A DNA stretch of 44,875 bases, from NCBI GenBank assembly GCA_023248855.1, contig JAHFDS010000007.1, positions 2,600 through 47,474 of the forward strand, written 5' to 3'. The stretch is from Myxococcales bacterium (lineage in GTDB: Bacteria; Myxococcota_A; Polyangia; JAHFDS01). The notes under the pieces were generated by a model that searched no databases, was not told where the DNA came from, and saw only the letters and a list, made by a program, of their open reading frames with translations. This document shows positions 1-7,489 of this stretch, one piece after another. Every line of letters starts with the position of its first letter. The stretch's first letter is position 1. The position numbers and the translations under genes are program-made.

Positions 1-1125
1 CCCGTCCACCTCGCGGTACGGGAGCCCGCCGGCCGGCGGGCCGCCCTTGAACTCGCGCGCGAAGCGCTCGAAGCGCTCGCGGGTCGAGCCGAGCGGCGAG
101 GAGTCGGCGCCATCGCACCAAAGGTGCACCTCGTCCTCGCGCGGCGGTCGCACGCCATCGCGCAGGAGCAGTCGCCCGCCCGGCGCGAGGATGCGCGCGG
201 CGTTTTCGAGCGCGACCCGCACGCGCTGCCGCGAGTAACCCGAGTACGAGTACACCTCGTGCAAGATCGAGCAGAAGAGGACGCTCGACGCGCACCCGTC
301 GGCCAGCGCCACCGTGGCCACGTCCGCGCGCACGAAGTCGACGTCCCCGGCGCCGTAGGTCAGGCCCTGGGCACGCTCGAGCAGCTCGTGCGAAAGGTCC
401 ACTCCCACAAACGCACTACGCCGGTGGCGCCACGACAGGGCCTCGAGGAGCGCGCCGGTCCCGCAGCCCATGTCGACGATGCAGCCTGGCTTCACGTGCG
501 CGCCGAGGTCGTCGAGCTTGGCCCGGAGGGCCGCATCCATCGCGGCGCCATAGGAACGGAAGTCGCGCGATTCCGTGAGCTCACCCGGGGCCGCGCGCGC
601 CCGCCGCCCCGCGATCTGCGCGAGCCGGTCCGGCACGTGCCTCGACTCGAAGCGCTCCGCAAGCACCGCGGGGACGTGCGCCCGCCACTCTTTTCCCTCG
701 AACAGGGCCTGCAGCACCGCCGCCGGGCTCGGCGCTCCGAGCGGCTCGGCCACCACCTCGGCGCCGGCCGCGGTGGCCAGGCGCGCGATGTCGACGTTGG
801 CGGTCAGGACCCGCGCCAGCTTCGCCTCGAGCGGCGTGCCGAGCTCCACGTGCACCCGGGCGCACAGGTGCGCCCACCAGGCGTCCGCCTCGGCCACGTC
901 GGTGGCCTCGACGATCTCCACGGGCTTGCCGAGCCCCTCGAGCAGCGCCGCGAGGTTCGCGCGCCGCTCCGCCACGGGCAGGGGATTGCGCAGCGTGCCC
1001 GCCTGATCGGCCGCGGTGAGAAGGCCGAGCACGCTCGCGACGTCCGGCGCGGCCGCCGCTCGCGCGAACGCGGCCAGCTGCGAGGACGTGACCACCTGGA
1101 ACCGCCCGATGAGAAGGAGCCGCAC
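1..1125 (-). CDS. NadM-like nucleotidyltransferase / class I methyltransferase fusion (partial)
   Basis: This gene runs off the left edge; 375 codons are visible from a GTG start at 1125. Residues 1-170 resemble an archaeal-type NMN adenylyltransferase (NadM): an opening LLLIGRFQ, then LRNPLPVAERRANL (family pattern TxxNPFTxxER), then a conserved-looking end around EWRAHVPAVL. The catalytic HxGH that should follow GRFQ is replaced by VVTSSQL and the ISSTxIR-type motif is lost, so this half is probably inactive. Residues 190-375 form a Rossmann SAM methyltransferase with motif I VDMGCGTGALLEAL, an acidic VGVDLS after strand 2, and LAPGGRLLLRDG. It lies 21 bp downstream of the metallophosphoesterase on the same strand. 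The substrate is unknown. Confidence 0.75.
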   Translation of the reverse strand, partial: MRLLLIGRFQVVTSSQLAAFARAAAAPDVASVLGLLTAADQAGTLRNPLPVAERRANLAALLEGLGKPVEIVEATDVAEADAWWAHLCARVHVELGTPLEAKLARVLTANVDIARLATAAGAEVVAEPLGAPSPAAVLQALFEGKEWRAHVPAVLAERFESRHVPDRLAQIAGRRARAAPGELTESRDFRSYGAAMDAALRAKLDDLGAHVKPGCIVDMGCGTGALLEALSWRHRRSAFVGVDLSHELLERAQGLTYGAGDVDFVRADVATVALADGCASSVLFCSILHEVYSYSGYSRQRVRVALENAARILAPGGRLLLRDGVRPPREDEVHLWCDGADSSPLGSTRERFERFAREFKGGPPAGGLPYREVDG

Positions 1126-1146
1126 CGGTCGAGCGTAGCGGAGAAA

Positions 1147-2112
1147 TCAGCCGGGCTCGCGCGGGCCGTGCTTGCGATCGAGCAGCAGGCGCTTCTTCAT
1201 GGCCCTGGCGGCACGCCGGGCCTTCTTCCGCTCCGAGGGCGCCCGGCCCCGCATCGGCGCCTGTTCGAGGTGGTGCTCCTCACGCTCCCCCGGCCGCGCG
1301 CCGAGCTCGAAGAGCGCTACCTCGCGCTTGCCGCGGTCGCCCACGCGAAACGGCACCACCGACGCGCCGATGCCCGCGCCCACGTACACGACTCCCTGAC
1401 CCCAGCGATCCCCGTACAGACCGTGCAGATAGCGGTGCCCCGCCACATGGCCGAGCAAGAGCTCGTGAAAGCGCGCGAGCGTCACCTGCCCGGCGTGCGT
1501 GTGCCCCGAGAACACCATTGGCACGCCCGCCGCCCACAGCGCGTCCGCCTCCTCTGCGATGTGGGAAAGCGCAATCGTCGGCAGGTCCGTCCGCATCCCG
1601 CGCAGCGCGCGCGTACGATCCGCGTGCCCCGTGTAGGCGTCGTCGAGGCCGACGATCTGCAGCTTCTCGCCGCCGAGCTCGAGCACGGTGTTGGCGTTGG
1701 CCAACACCTGCACGCCCGCGCGCTCGAGCACCCGCGTGACCTCCTTGCTCCCCGACCAGTGGTCGTGGTTGCCGAGGACGCCGATGGCGGGTGCGGCCAA
1801 GCCCCGCAGGAGCTCCTCGAGCTGCTCGAGGTACATCTGGCTGTGGCACACGAAGTCGCCGGTCAGGACGAAGAGGTCGGGCCCTTGCGCGTTCGCGAGC
1901 GAGATCGCCCCCTCCTGGATCCAGCGTGGCGTTACGCGCCCCACGTGCAGGTCCGTCAGGTGCGCCACGCGCAGGCGACGGCCGAGCTGGTCCATGAACC
2001 GCGCGTGCCCCGCGAAGCTCCTCAGCGCGATCGGCACCCGGCTGGGACCGGGCTCGGTGCCGCGTTGCGCCCGCAGCCACCGCGCCAGCCGGCCAGGGGT
2101 GATCGGGCGCAT
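1147..2112 (-). CDS. Calcineurin-like metallophosphoesterase (YaeI/YkuE type)
   Basis: A 321-residue binuclear-metal phosphoesterase. The ordered metal-site motifs are all visible: TDLHVG (DxH), LTGDF (GDx2), LGNHDHW (GNHD), ALSHIAEE (His) and FSGHTHAGQ (GHxH). Spacing fits the YaeI/YkuE branch, whose characterised members hydrolyse phosphodiesters or lipid headgroups such as UDP-diacylglucosamine. There is no signal peptide; the N-terminus is Arg-rich and the C-terminus ends in a basic tail of about 40 residues. The ATG at 2112 is preceded by a -10-like TAACCT 6 nt upstream, so the message is probably leaderless. The partial methyltransferase follows 21 bp downstream, probably in one operon. 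The physiological substrate is not evident. Confidence 0.85.
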   Translation of the reverse strand: MRPITPGRLARWLRAQRGTEPGPSRVPIALRSFAGHARFMDQLGRRLRVAHLTDLHVGRVTPRWIQEGAISLANAQGPDLFVLTGDFVCHSQMYLEQLEELLRGLAAPAIGVLGNHDHWSGSKEVTRVLERAGVQVLANANTVLELGGEKLQIVGLDDAYTGHADRTRALRGMRTDLPTIALSHIAEEADALWAAGVPMVFSGHTHAGQVTLARFHELLLGHVAGHRYLHGLYGDRWGQGVVYVGAGIGASVVPFRVGDRGKREVALFELGARPGEREEHHLEQAPMRGRAPSERKKARRAARAMKKRLLLDRKHGPREPG

Positions 2113-2118
2113 CCATCA

Positions 2119-2124
2119 AGGTTA
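2119..2124 (-). promoter_or_regulatory. -10-like TAACCT upstream of the metallophosphoesterase
   Basis: The hexamer lies 6 nt before the ATG at 2112. It is one of a recurrent set of TAnnnT boxes hugging start codons in this window. Confidence 0.35.
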
Positions 2125-2153
2125 ATGCGGAGCGGATGGAGCGTCCACGGTGG

Positions 2154-2159
2154 TACGGT
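2154..2159 (+). promoter_or_regulatory. -10-like TACGGT upstream of the HEPN-like gene
   Basis: TACGGT lies 7 nt before the GTG at 2167. It is the main reason for choosing that start over the ATG at 2125. Confidence 0.35.
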
Positions 2160-2166
2160 CGGAGAC

Positions 2167-2547
2167 GTGGTCGACCCCACGCACTGGCTCTATCGGCTGT
2201 CCGCCGAGGACTGGCTGCGCGCCGCCGAGGGCGAGCTCGGCCGGGCGACCGCCGCGCTCACGGCCAGAAAGCAGCGCGAGGGCCTGACCTACGCGCGGCG
2301 GGCCGCCGGCATGGCGTGGAACGCGGTGCTCGTCGGGGCGCTCGACGAGTCCTACGGTCGCAGCTACATGGACCACCTGCGCGCGCTGTCCCGGGACGGC
2401 CGGCGTCCGGGGAACGTGCGAGCCGCCGCGAGCGCCCTGCTCGAGGCGCCGATGACGCTCGAGCTCGTACCGCTCGGCCCCGGCTCGACCGCGATCGCCG
2501 ACGCCGCGGCTCTCGTGATCGCACGCGCCCACGCGGAGGTGACATGA
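2167..2547 (+). CDS. Small helical HEPN-like protein
   Basis: About 126 residues, mostly helical. It begins VVDPTHWLYRLSAEDWL and has a long amphipathic helix with many Arg/Lys/Glu, reminiscent of HEPN-type small proteins (WLRAAEGEL followed by YARRAAGMAWNAVLV). I cannot see the RxxxxH catalytic motif of toxin-type HEPN nucleases, so an enzymatic role is not supported. The same frame is open far upstream, but that stretch is antisense to the metallophosphoesterase and is not coding. An alternative ATG lies at 2125. The stop overlaps the next start (ATGA at 2544-2547), indicating translational coupling with the outer-membrane-like protein. Function unknown. Confidence 0.6.
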   Translation: MVDPTHWLYRLSAEDWLRAAEGELGRATAALTARKQREGLTYARRAAGMAWNAVLVGALDESYGRSYMDHLRALSRDGRRPGNVRAAASALLEAPMTLELVPLGPGSTAIADAAALVIARAHAEVT

Positions 2548-3011
2548 CGCTGCGAACGCTTTCGTCCCTTGCCCTCCTGCTGCTGATCTCGCCGGCCGCG
2601 CGGGCGGCCGAGCCCACGCCCCACGGCTCGAGGACCGGCCTCGGCCTCATCCTCGGCGAGCCGACGGGCCTGACCCTCAAGCAGGGCCTGGGCGGGGCCT
2701 TCGCCGTCGACTTCGCCGTGGGCTGGTCGTTCCGCGGCGGCGGTGCGCTCGACCTCCACGCCGATGGGCTGGTCCACCCGTTCCAGCTCCTGCGCGAGGG
2801 CCAGGGGCGCCTGGTCGCCTACTTCGGCCTCGGCCCGCGCATCGTCGCGCGCCACGACGTCGCGTTCGCGGCCCGCATCCCGGTCGGCCTGTCGGCCCTG
2901 TTCGACCGGTCCTCGCTTGAGCTCTTCGTCGAGCTCGTCCCCGAGCTCGTGCTCTACCCGGGCACCGACGTCATCCTCGAAGGCGGGATCGGCCTCCGCA
3001 TCTACTTCTGA
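2544..3011 (+). CDS. Predicted exported beta-barrel-like protein
   Basis: 155 residues. A signal peptide (MTLRTLSSLALLLLISPAARA) is followed by alternating Gly/aromatic beta strands and ends in IGLRIYF. A terminal aromatic residue after a strand is typical of outer-membrane beta-barrel proteins. The internal pattern GxGxxLGEPTGLTLK resembles small outer-membrane barrels common in deltaproteobacterial genomes. It is translationally coupled to the upstream helical protein (ATGA overlap) and meets the next gene tail-to-tail with no gap. The family is not identified more precisely. Confidence 0.7.
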   Translation: MTLRTLSSLALLLLISPAARAAEPTPHGSRTGLGLILGEPTGLTLKQGLGGAFAVDFAVGWSFRGGGALDLHADGLVHPFQLLREGQGRLVAYFGLGPRIVARHDVAFAARIPVGLSALFDRSSLELFVELVPELVLYPGTDVILEGGIGLRIYF

Positions 3012-3422
3012 TCACTCCGGGGCTGGCCCGTCGCCCCAGGGCGAGCCGCACTGCACGACCGCCATGTCGCGGTCGGAGAACCAGTCGAGCTTGGTCCAGG
3101 TCTTGTCCGGTGCCTGGGTCGAGCGGAACGACGCCTTGAACACGTTGCATCCCTTGGCGTCGCGCGCCCCGACCCAGGCCTCGAGCCCCCGGTAGATCGC
3201 GCCGATGGCCTTGTTCTCGCTCATCGCGAACGACGGCGGGTCGAAGGAGACCGAGAAGACCTTGAAGCCGGGGTGGGACTCGACGAACGACGCCTTGGCC
3301 TCGGCCTCGAGCGGCGCCAGCTCGGGCGGCGACGCCTTGGGCTTTTGCATGACCACATAGCTCGTCGGGCCGCAGCCGACCCAGAGCGTCATCGACCAGA
3401 GGGACAGAAAGAGCGCGCGCAC
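3012..3422 (-). CDS. Small lipoprotein, unknown function
   Basis: 136 residues from a GTG at 3422. The N-terminus VRALFLSLWSMTLWVGCG is a lipoprotein signal with a Cys at residue 17. The mature part contains KPKASPPELAPLEAEAK, then a compact domain with three further Cys (one in GCNVFKASF, one near the C-terminus). The frame extends upstream into antisense rmuC, but only this part has lipoprotein signal composition. The gene follows rmuC by 32 bp on the same strand. No family is recognised. Confidence 0.6.
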   Translation of the reverse strand: MRALFLSLWSMTLWVGCGPTSYVVMQKPKASPPELAPLEAEAKASFVESHPGFKVFSVSFDPPSFAMSENKAIGAIYRGLEAWVGARDAKGCNVFKASFRSTQAPDKTWTKLDWFSDRDMAVVQCGSPWGDGPAPE

Positions 3423-3454
3423 GGCCGAACGCTTATCACGAAGCGCGGCCACGT

Positions 3455-4678
3455 TCACGTGTCCTCGGCCAGCGCGCTCCCCGGCGGCTCGCCGCCTGGC
3501 GCGCCCTCGACCTCGCGCAGCCGGCGCTCGATCGCCCGGGTCCGCGTGGCCGCCTGGTCCACGGTGGTGGTCGCCTGGTCGAGCTTGCGGCGCACCTGCT
3601 CGAGCGTGCCCGCGTAACGTCCGAAGGCCGTCTTGACCTCGCCGAGCAGCGCCCACACCTCGCCCGAGCGACGCTGGATCGCGAGCGTGCGAAAGCCCAT
3701 CTGCAGGCTGCCGAGCAGCGCGCACAGCGTCGTCGGTCCCGCGAGCACGACCCGGTGCTCGCGCAGGAGTTGCTCGGAAAGGCCGGGGCGCCGCAGGAGC
3801 TCCGCGAACAGGCCCTCGGTCGGCAGGAACATCACGGCGAAGTCGGTCGTGTGCGGCGGCGCGATGTACTTGTCGGCGATGGTCCGCGCCTCCGCGCGCA
3901 CGCGCTGCTCGAGGGCGCGCCCGGCGTCTCGCACCCCCTCGGCGTCCGCCCGGTCCGCCGCGTCCACGAGCCGCAGGTAGTCCTCCTGCGGGAACTTGGC
4001 GTCGATCGGCAGCAGCACCTCGCCCTCGCCGAGGCCCGGCAGGCGCACCGCGAACTCTACGCGCTCGCTCCCGCCGGTCGTCGCGACGTTTCTCGCGAGC
4101 TGCTCGGGTGCGAGCACCTCGTCGAGCAGCGCGCCGAGCTGCACCTCGCCGAGCACGCCGCGCGCCTTGACGTTGCCGAGCACGCGGCGCAGATCGCCGA
4201 CCCCGGCGGCGAGCGACTGCATCTCCCCGAGGCCACGCTGCACGTCCGCGAGCCGCTCCGACACCTGCCGGAACGACTCGCCGAGCCGCCGCTCGAGCAT
4301 GCCCCCGAGCTCCTGGTCCACGGCCCGCTGCACCCGTTCGAGCCGCTCCGTGGTCTCGCGCGAGAGCCGGTCGAGGTGCCGATCGAGCGTCTCCCGCACG
4401 CGTCCGAGCTCGTCCCGCTGCCCTTGCCCGAGCGCATCGAGGCGCGCCCCGAGCTCCGCGCGCAGGGCCCGGGCGTCACTCCCGGCCTCCCGCCGGCTGG
4501 TCGCGAGCTCGCCGAGCAACGCCCGCTCGGTACGGCCCTCGCGCCCGGCGGCGTCCTCGAGCCGCGCCGGGATGCCCGACAGCCTCTCGATCCGGCGGCC
4601 GAGCCCGGCGATCCGCCAGAGCGCCAAGACGAGGAGCAGCGCGAGGATGGCCGAGGCGGCGAGCGCCGAGACCATCAT
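3455..4678 (-). CDS. rmuC: DNA recombination protein RmuC
   Basis: 407 residues. An N-terminal membrane helix (MMVSALAASAILALLLVLALW) is followed by a coiled coil of about 120 residues rich in Arg/Glu/Leu, then the RmuC nuclease-like core. Core signatures are KARGVLGEVQLGALLDEVL, LPIDAKFPQEDYLRLV, VMFLPTEGLFAELL and LAGPTTLCALLGSLQMGFR. RmuC family proteins limit inversions and have a restriction-endonuclease-like fold. I start at the ATG at 4678, which has AGAGG 6 nt upstream. An in-frame ATG at 4696 lies 9 nt after a TATGCT box and cannot be excluded. Architecture and length are normal. Confidence 0.92.
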   Translation of the reverse strand: MMVSALAASAILALLLVLALWRIAGLGRRIERLSGIPARLEDAAGREGRTERALLGELATSRREAGSDARALRAELGARLDALGQGQRDELGRVRETLDRHLDRLSRETTERLERVQRAVDQELGGMLERRLGESFRQVSERLADVQRGLGEMQSLAAGVGDLRRVLGNVKARGVLGEVQLGALLDEVLAPEQLARNVATTGGSERVEFAVRLPGLGEGEVLLPIDAKFPQEDYLRLVDAADRADAEGVRDAGRALEQRVRAEARTIADKYIAPPHTTDFAVMFLPTEGLFAELLRRPGLSEQLLREHRVVLAGPTTLCALLGSLQMGFRTLAIQRRSGEVWALLGEVKTAFGRYAGTLEQVRRKLDQATTTVDQAATRTRAIERRLREVEGAPGGEPPGSALAEDT

Positions 4679-4705
4679 GGAAGCCTCTGCATGCATCTGC
4701 CAATC

Positions 4706-4711
4706 AGCATA
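4706..4711 (-). promoter_or_regulatory. -10-like TATGCT upstream of rmuC
   Basis: TATGCT lies 9 nt before the ATG at 4696 and 27 nt before the preferred start at 4678. Confidence 0.35.
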
Positions 4712-4879
4712 CGATCCGGCTCCGACAGACCCGCGGATCCGCACGGATCGTGGAAAATCCTGCGACCAAATCCGACAAATGCGCCTATCCGTACATGCGC
4801 ATACACGAAAACTTGCGCGCTCCCTCCGGCGATGAGAGAAGGCCTCCAGGCAGCCAAGCCCACGTCAGAGGAGTCAGCT

Positions 4880-5155
4880 ATGCTCAATGAAGTGAAGCGT
4901 TCCCGGAAGCCAGTCGTCCCGACCGAGACGGACCCGCGCAGCAAGGACCGCCTCGACCTCATCGAGGAACGCGTGCTCCGCATGCGCTACGGCTCGGCCC
5001 CGGCCGCGGATGCGCCCCTGGCGAGGAAGACCGAGGATCCGGGCCTCCTGGCCGACCTCGAGCGGCTCGAGCAGGCGCTCGTGCAGCGGCTCTCCGGCAA
5101 GCCCGCCCGAGCGCCCAAGGCCGGCAAGCGGCGGGCGCGCGCGTCGCGCAGCTGA
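4880..5155 (+). CDS. Small charged protein, unknown function
   Basis: 91 residues beginning MLNEVKRSRKPVV, with a strong Shine-Dalgarno AGAGGAG 6 nt before the ATG. The protein is highly charged, with predicted helices (SKDRLDLIEERVLRMRYG, DLERLEQALVQRLSG) and a basic Lys/Arg tail ending RRARASRS, suggesting nucleic-acid or membrane-surface association. The roughly 180 bp upstream (4697-4879) are noticeably more AT-rich than the surroundings and may hold the promoter. It is convergent with the amidase. No family recognised. Confidence 0.6.
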   Translation: MLNEVKRSRKPVVPTETDPRSKDRLDLIEERVLRMRYGSAPAADAPLARKTEDPGLLADLERLEQALVQRLSGKPARAPKAGKRRARASRS

Positions 5156-5172
5156 GCGGGCCCGCTCGCGGC

Positions 5173-6861
5173 CTACCAGCCGGGAAGGCTCGCGGCCGCA
5201 TCGCGCGGCCGGATCACGGTGGCCGCGCCGTCGCGCTCGAGCTGGGCCATCGCGGCCAGCACCGTCGCCTCGTCCCAGGCATCGCCCATGAGCTGCAGGC
5301 CAATCGGCAGGACATCGGCGTCGCGGCCGACCGGCGCAGAGCCCGCGGGGAGCCCCGTGAGGTTGCCGAGCATCGTGGTGCGGCAGAGGCCGTGCAGCGC
5401 CGCCGCGTCGAGCAGGCCCCCGCGCGCGTCCTCGTCGTCGAACGCCGGCGCGGTCGTGGCCGTCGAGGGCAACGCGAGGAGGTCGACGTCCCTGAACACC
5501 GCGGCCACTTGCTCGCGCAGGCGGGCTCGCAGCATCTGCGCGTCGAGGTAGTCGGTCGAGGAGAACGCCGAGAGCGTGGCGAGCGTGATCCAGAAGTCCT
5601 TGCCGATGGCGTCCTTGTGGGTGCGCATGGACAGGCGCAGGCCCGCCAGCGCCTCGAGCCCGATCGACAGGTAGCCGACCGCGGGCGACACCGGACCGAG
5701 CGAGAACGACACGGGCACCAGGGTCGCGCCCCCCTTTTCGAGCACCGCGAGCGCGGCCCGACACGACTGCGCGACCGCCGGCTGGGCATCTTGGAACGCG
5801 TGATCCCAGACGCCGATGCGCAGGCCGCGCACGCCTCGGCCGAGCGCCGCCAAGAAGCCTCCCGCCGGGGGCGCGGGCTGCCAGCGCGTGATCGGATCCG
5901 CGTCATCCACGCCCGAGATGACGTCGAGGAAGGACGCGAGGTCGGTGGTGCTCGCCCCGAGCGGCCCCATCGTCGCCATTGTGCCGCCGTAGGTGTCGCC
6001 CGCGCGCGAGATGCGCCCGAAGGTCGCCTTGAGGCCAAACACGCCGCACAGCGAGGACGGGATGCGGATCGAGCCGCCGCCGTCGTTGCCGAGCGCGACC
6101 GGGCAAATGCCGGTCGCGACCGCCACCCCCGAGCCGGTGGAGGAGCCGCCCGCGACGTGCCCCTCGCGGTGGGGGTTTCGGGGCATGGCGCGCTGGGGAT
6201 TGAGGCCGATCGGCGACATGCCGTACTCGGTCATGACCGACGAGCCGAGGATGACGGCCCCTGCCTGGCGCAGCTTGGCAACGATCGTGGCGTCCCTTGC
6301 GGCCGGCTCGAGGTGCAAGAAGGCGGTGCCGGCACGCACTGGCAGGCCCGCCATCGCGGTCTGCTCCTTGATCACGGTCGGCACGCCGTCGAGCGGGCCG
6401 CGCGGGACCCCCGCCTTCCAGCGCGCGGCGCTCTCGTCGGCCGCGGCCAGCGCGACCTCGTCGTCGTACAGGCAGATCGCGGGGCCGCCAAGGCGCGTGG
6501 CGAGCTCCCGCGCATCCTTGAGCGCCGTCTCGGCCACCTGACGCGGGGACAGATGGCCACTCTTGAAGCGCGCGGCGTAGGCCACAGCAGAGCGCGGCCA
6601 CGCCGCCGCGGGTGCGGGCGGGTCGTACTTGTGGTCATCGCCCGGGCGTGGCGCGCGCCCGGACAGCGGCCGCGCCTCGGCCGGGGCGGCGCCCCGATCG
6701 CTCTCGGGGAGCTCGGCGAGCGCGTCGATCCCGAGCTGCTGCGAGAAGGCGAGCCGCAGCGCGAACGAGGCGGGCGCCTTGTCGGCCACCGCGGCGATGG
6801 CGCGCAGCGCCGCCCCGTGGATGCGCGAGGACGGGATCTGCACCGGGAGCTTGAGAGGCAT
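5173..6861 (-). CDS. Amidase-signature family hydrolase
   Basis: 562 residues of the amidase-signature (GatA-like) family, which uses a Ser-cisSer-Lys triad. Visible parts of the site are the catalytic Lys in PTVIKEQTAM, the Gly/Ser-rich loop VAGGSSTGSGVAVATG, and GNDGGGSIRIPSSLCG carrying the acyl-enzyme Ser. An N-terminal extension of about 95 residues precedes the catalytic domain. GatB/GatC are not adjacent, so a stand-alone amide or ester hydrolase is more likely than the tRNA amidotransferase subunit. The start at 6861 follows a TACACT box by 6 nt. It is divergent from the lipoprotein at 6920. Confidence 0.9.
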   Translation of the reverse strand: MPLKLPVQIPSSRIHGAALRAIAAVADKAPASFALRLAFSQQLGIDALAELPESDRGAAPAEARPLSGRAPRPGDDHKYDPPAPAAAWPRSAVAYAARFKSGHLSPRQVAETALKDARELATRLGGPAICLYDDEVALAAADESAARWKAGVPRGPLDGVPTVIKEQTAMAGLPVRAGTAFLHLEPAARDATIVAKLRQAGAVILGSSVMTEYGMSPIGLNPQRAMPRNPHREGHVAGGSSTGSGVAVATGICPVALGNDGGGSIRIPSSLCGVFGLKATFGRISRAGDTYGGTMATMGPLGASTTDLASFLDVISGVDDADPITRWQPAPPAGGFLAALGRGVRGLRIGVWDHAFQDAQPAVAQSCRAALAVLEKGGATLVPVSFSLGPVSPAVGYLSIGLEALAGLRLSMRTHKDAIGKDFWITLATLSAFSSTDYLDAQMLRARLREQVAAVFRDVDLLALPSTATTAPAFDDEDARGGLLDAAALHGLCRTTMLGNLTGLPAGSAPVGRDADVLPIGLQLMGDAWDEATVLAAMAQLERDGAATVIRPRDAAASLPGW

Positions 6862-6867
6862 GCGCGA

Positions 6868-6873
6868 AGTGTA
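6868..6873 (-). promoter_or_regulatory. -10-like TACACT upstream of the amidase
   Basis: TACACT ends 6 nt before the ATG at 6861; leaderless configuration. Confidence 0.35.
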
Positions 6874-6907
6874 GTGGCAGTCACGCTCGCTGCGGCGGAA
6901 AACCGGC

Positions 6908-6913
6908 TACGCT
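6908..6913 (+). promoter_or_regulatory. -10-like TACGCT upstream of the lipoprotein
   Basis: TACGCT ends 6 nt before the GTG at 6920; leaderless configuration, divergent from the amidase box. Confidence 0.35.
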
Positions 6914-6919
6914 GCGGGT

Positions 6920-7489
6920 GTGCGCGGGAGGCTCGCTCGACTCCTGGTCCTTGGGCTCCTCGCGGCCGGCGCGAGCGCTTGCGCGGACAACAGCGCGGCC
7001 GAGGGCACGGGGGGGCTCGGGCACGCGCTGGAGGTCCGAAACCTCACCCAGTGGGCGGTGTGGGAGGTGCGGTTGCACCCGGCGCCGGTTTACGCCGACG
7101 TCCGGAACCGCCTGGGCGCGCCGCCCATCGCGCCGAGGGGCGCGCAGCGCTTCGACCTCGGGCCTTCCGATGCCACCGCGTACATCACGGTGATCCGCGA
7201 CAAGGTGCAGGACGGCGACAAGATCGCCTTCACCAGCGCCTTCCCGGTGGACCTTAGGGGCTACAACTTCGCCCTCGAGGTGCTCGAGAACGAGTTCCGG
7301 CTGCGCCCGCTCGGCCAGCTGCCCGACGCCGGAGCTCCGGGCCCCCGCCGCGATGCGGGATTCGACGCGCGGATCCTGACCTGGGACGCAAGGCGACGTG
7401 ACGGGGGCCGCGACGCCGCCAGGCGCGATGCGAGCCACGACGCCGCAGACGGCGGCCAGCGCGATGCACCCGCCCCCGGTGGGCGCTAG
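6920..7489 (+). CDS. Lipoprotein with Asp/Arg-rich tail
   Basis: 189 residues from a GTG at 6920. The signal VRGRLARLLVLGLLAAGASAC places the lipobox Cys at about residue 21. A compact globular part follows (HALEVRNLTQWAVWEVRLHP to FRLRPLG). The last 50 residues are a low-complexity run of Asp/Arg/Ala/Gly with recurring RRDA and RDA units. Such Asp-rich repeats could bind calcium or act as a surface spacer; that is inference. It is convergent with the next minus-strand gene, overlapping its end by 4 nt. No family recognised. Confidence 0.65.
   Translation: MRGRLARLLVLGLLAAGASACADNSAAEGTGGLGHALEVRNLTQWAVWEVRLHPAPVYADVRNRLGAPPIAPRGAQRFDLGPSDATAYITVIRDKVQDGDKIAFTSAFPVDLRGYNFALEVLENEFRLRPLGQLPDAGAPGPRRDAGFDARILTWDARRRDGGRDAARRDASHDAADGGQRDAPAPGGR

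Noticed and set aside
124-2166. Very long open frame on the plus strand
   Set aside because: It is antisense to the methyltransferase and metallophosphoesterase, which have clear motifs. Arg/His-rich composition is typical of a high-GC shadow; only its last part (2167-2547) is a plausible gene.
5392-6867. Long plus-strand open frame opposite the amidase
   Set aside because: Composition is Arg/Gly/Ala shadow of the amidase-signature gene, with no recognisable domain.
7380-7480. CRISPR-like or tandem DNA repeat in the Asp/Arg-rich tail of a lipoprotein
   Set aside because: It is a low-complexity coding repeat (RRDA units) without regular spacers. No CRISPR array was seen anywhere in the window.
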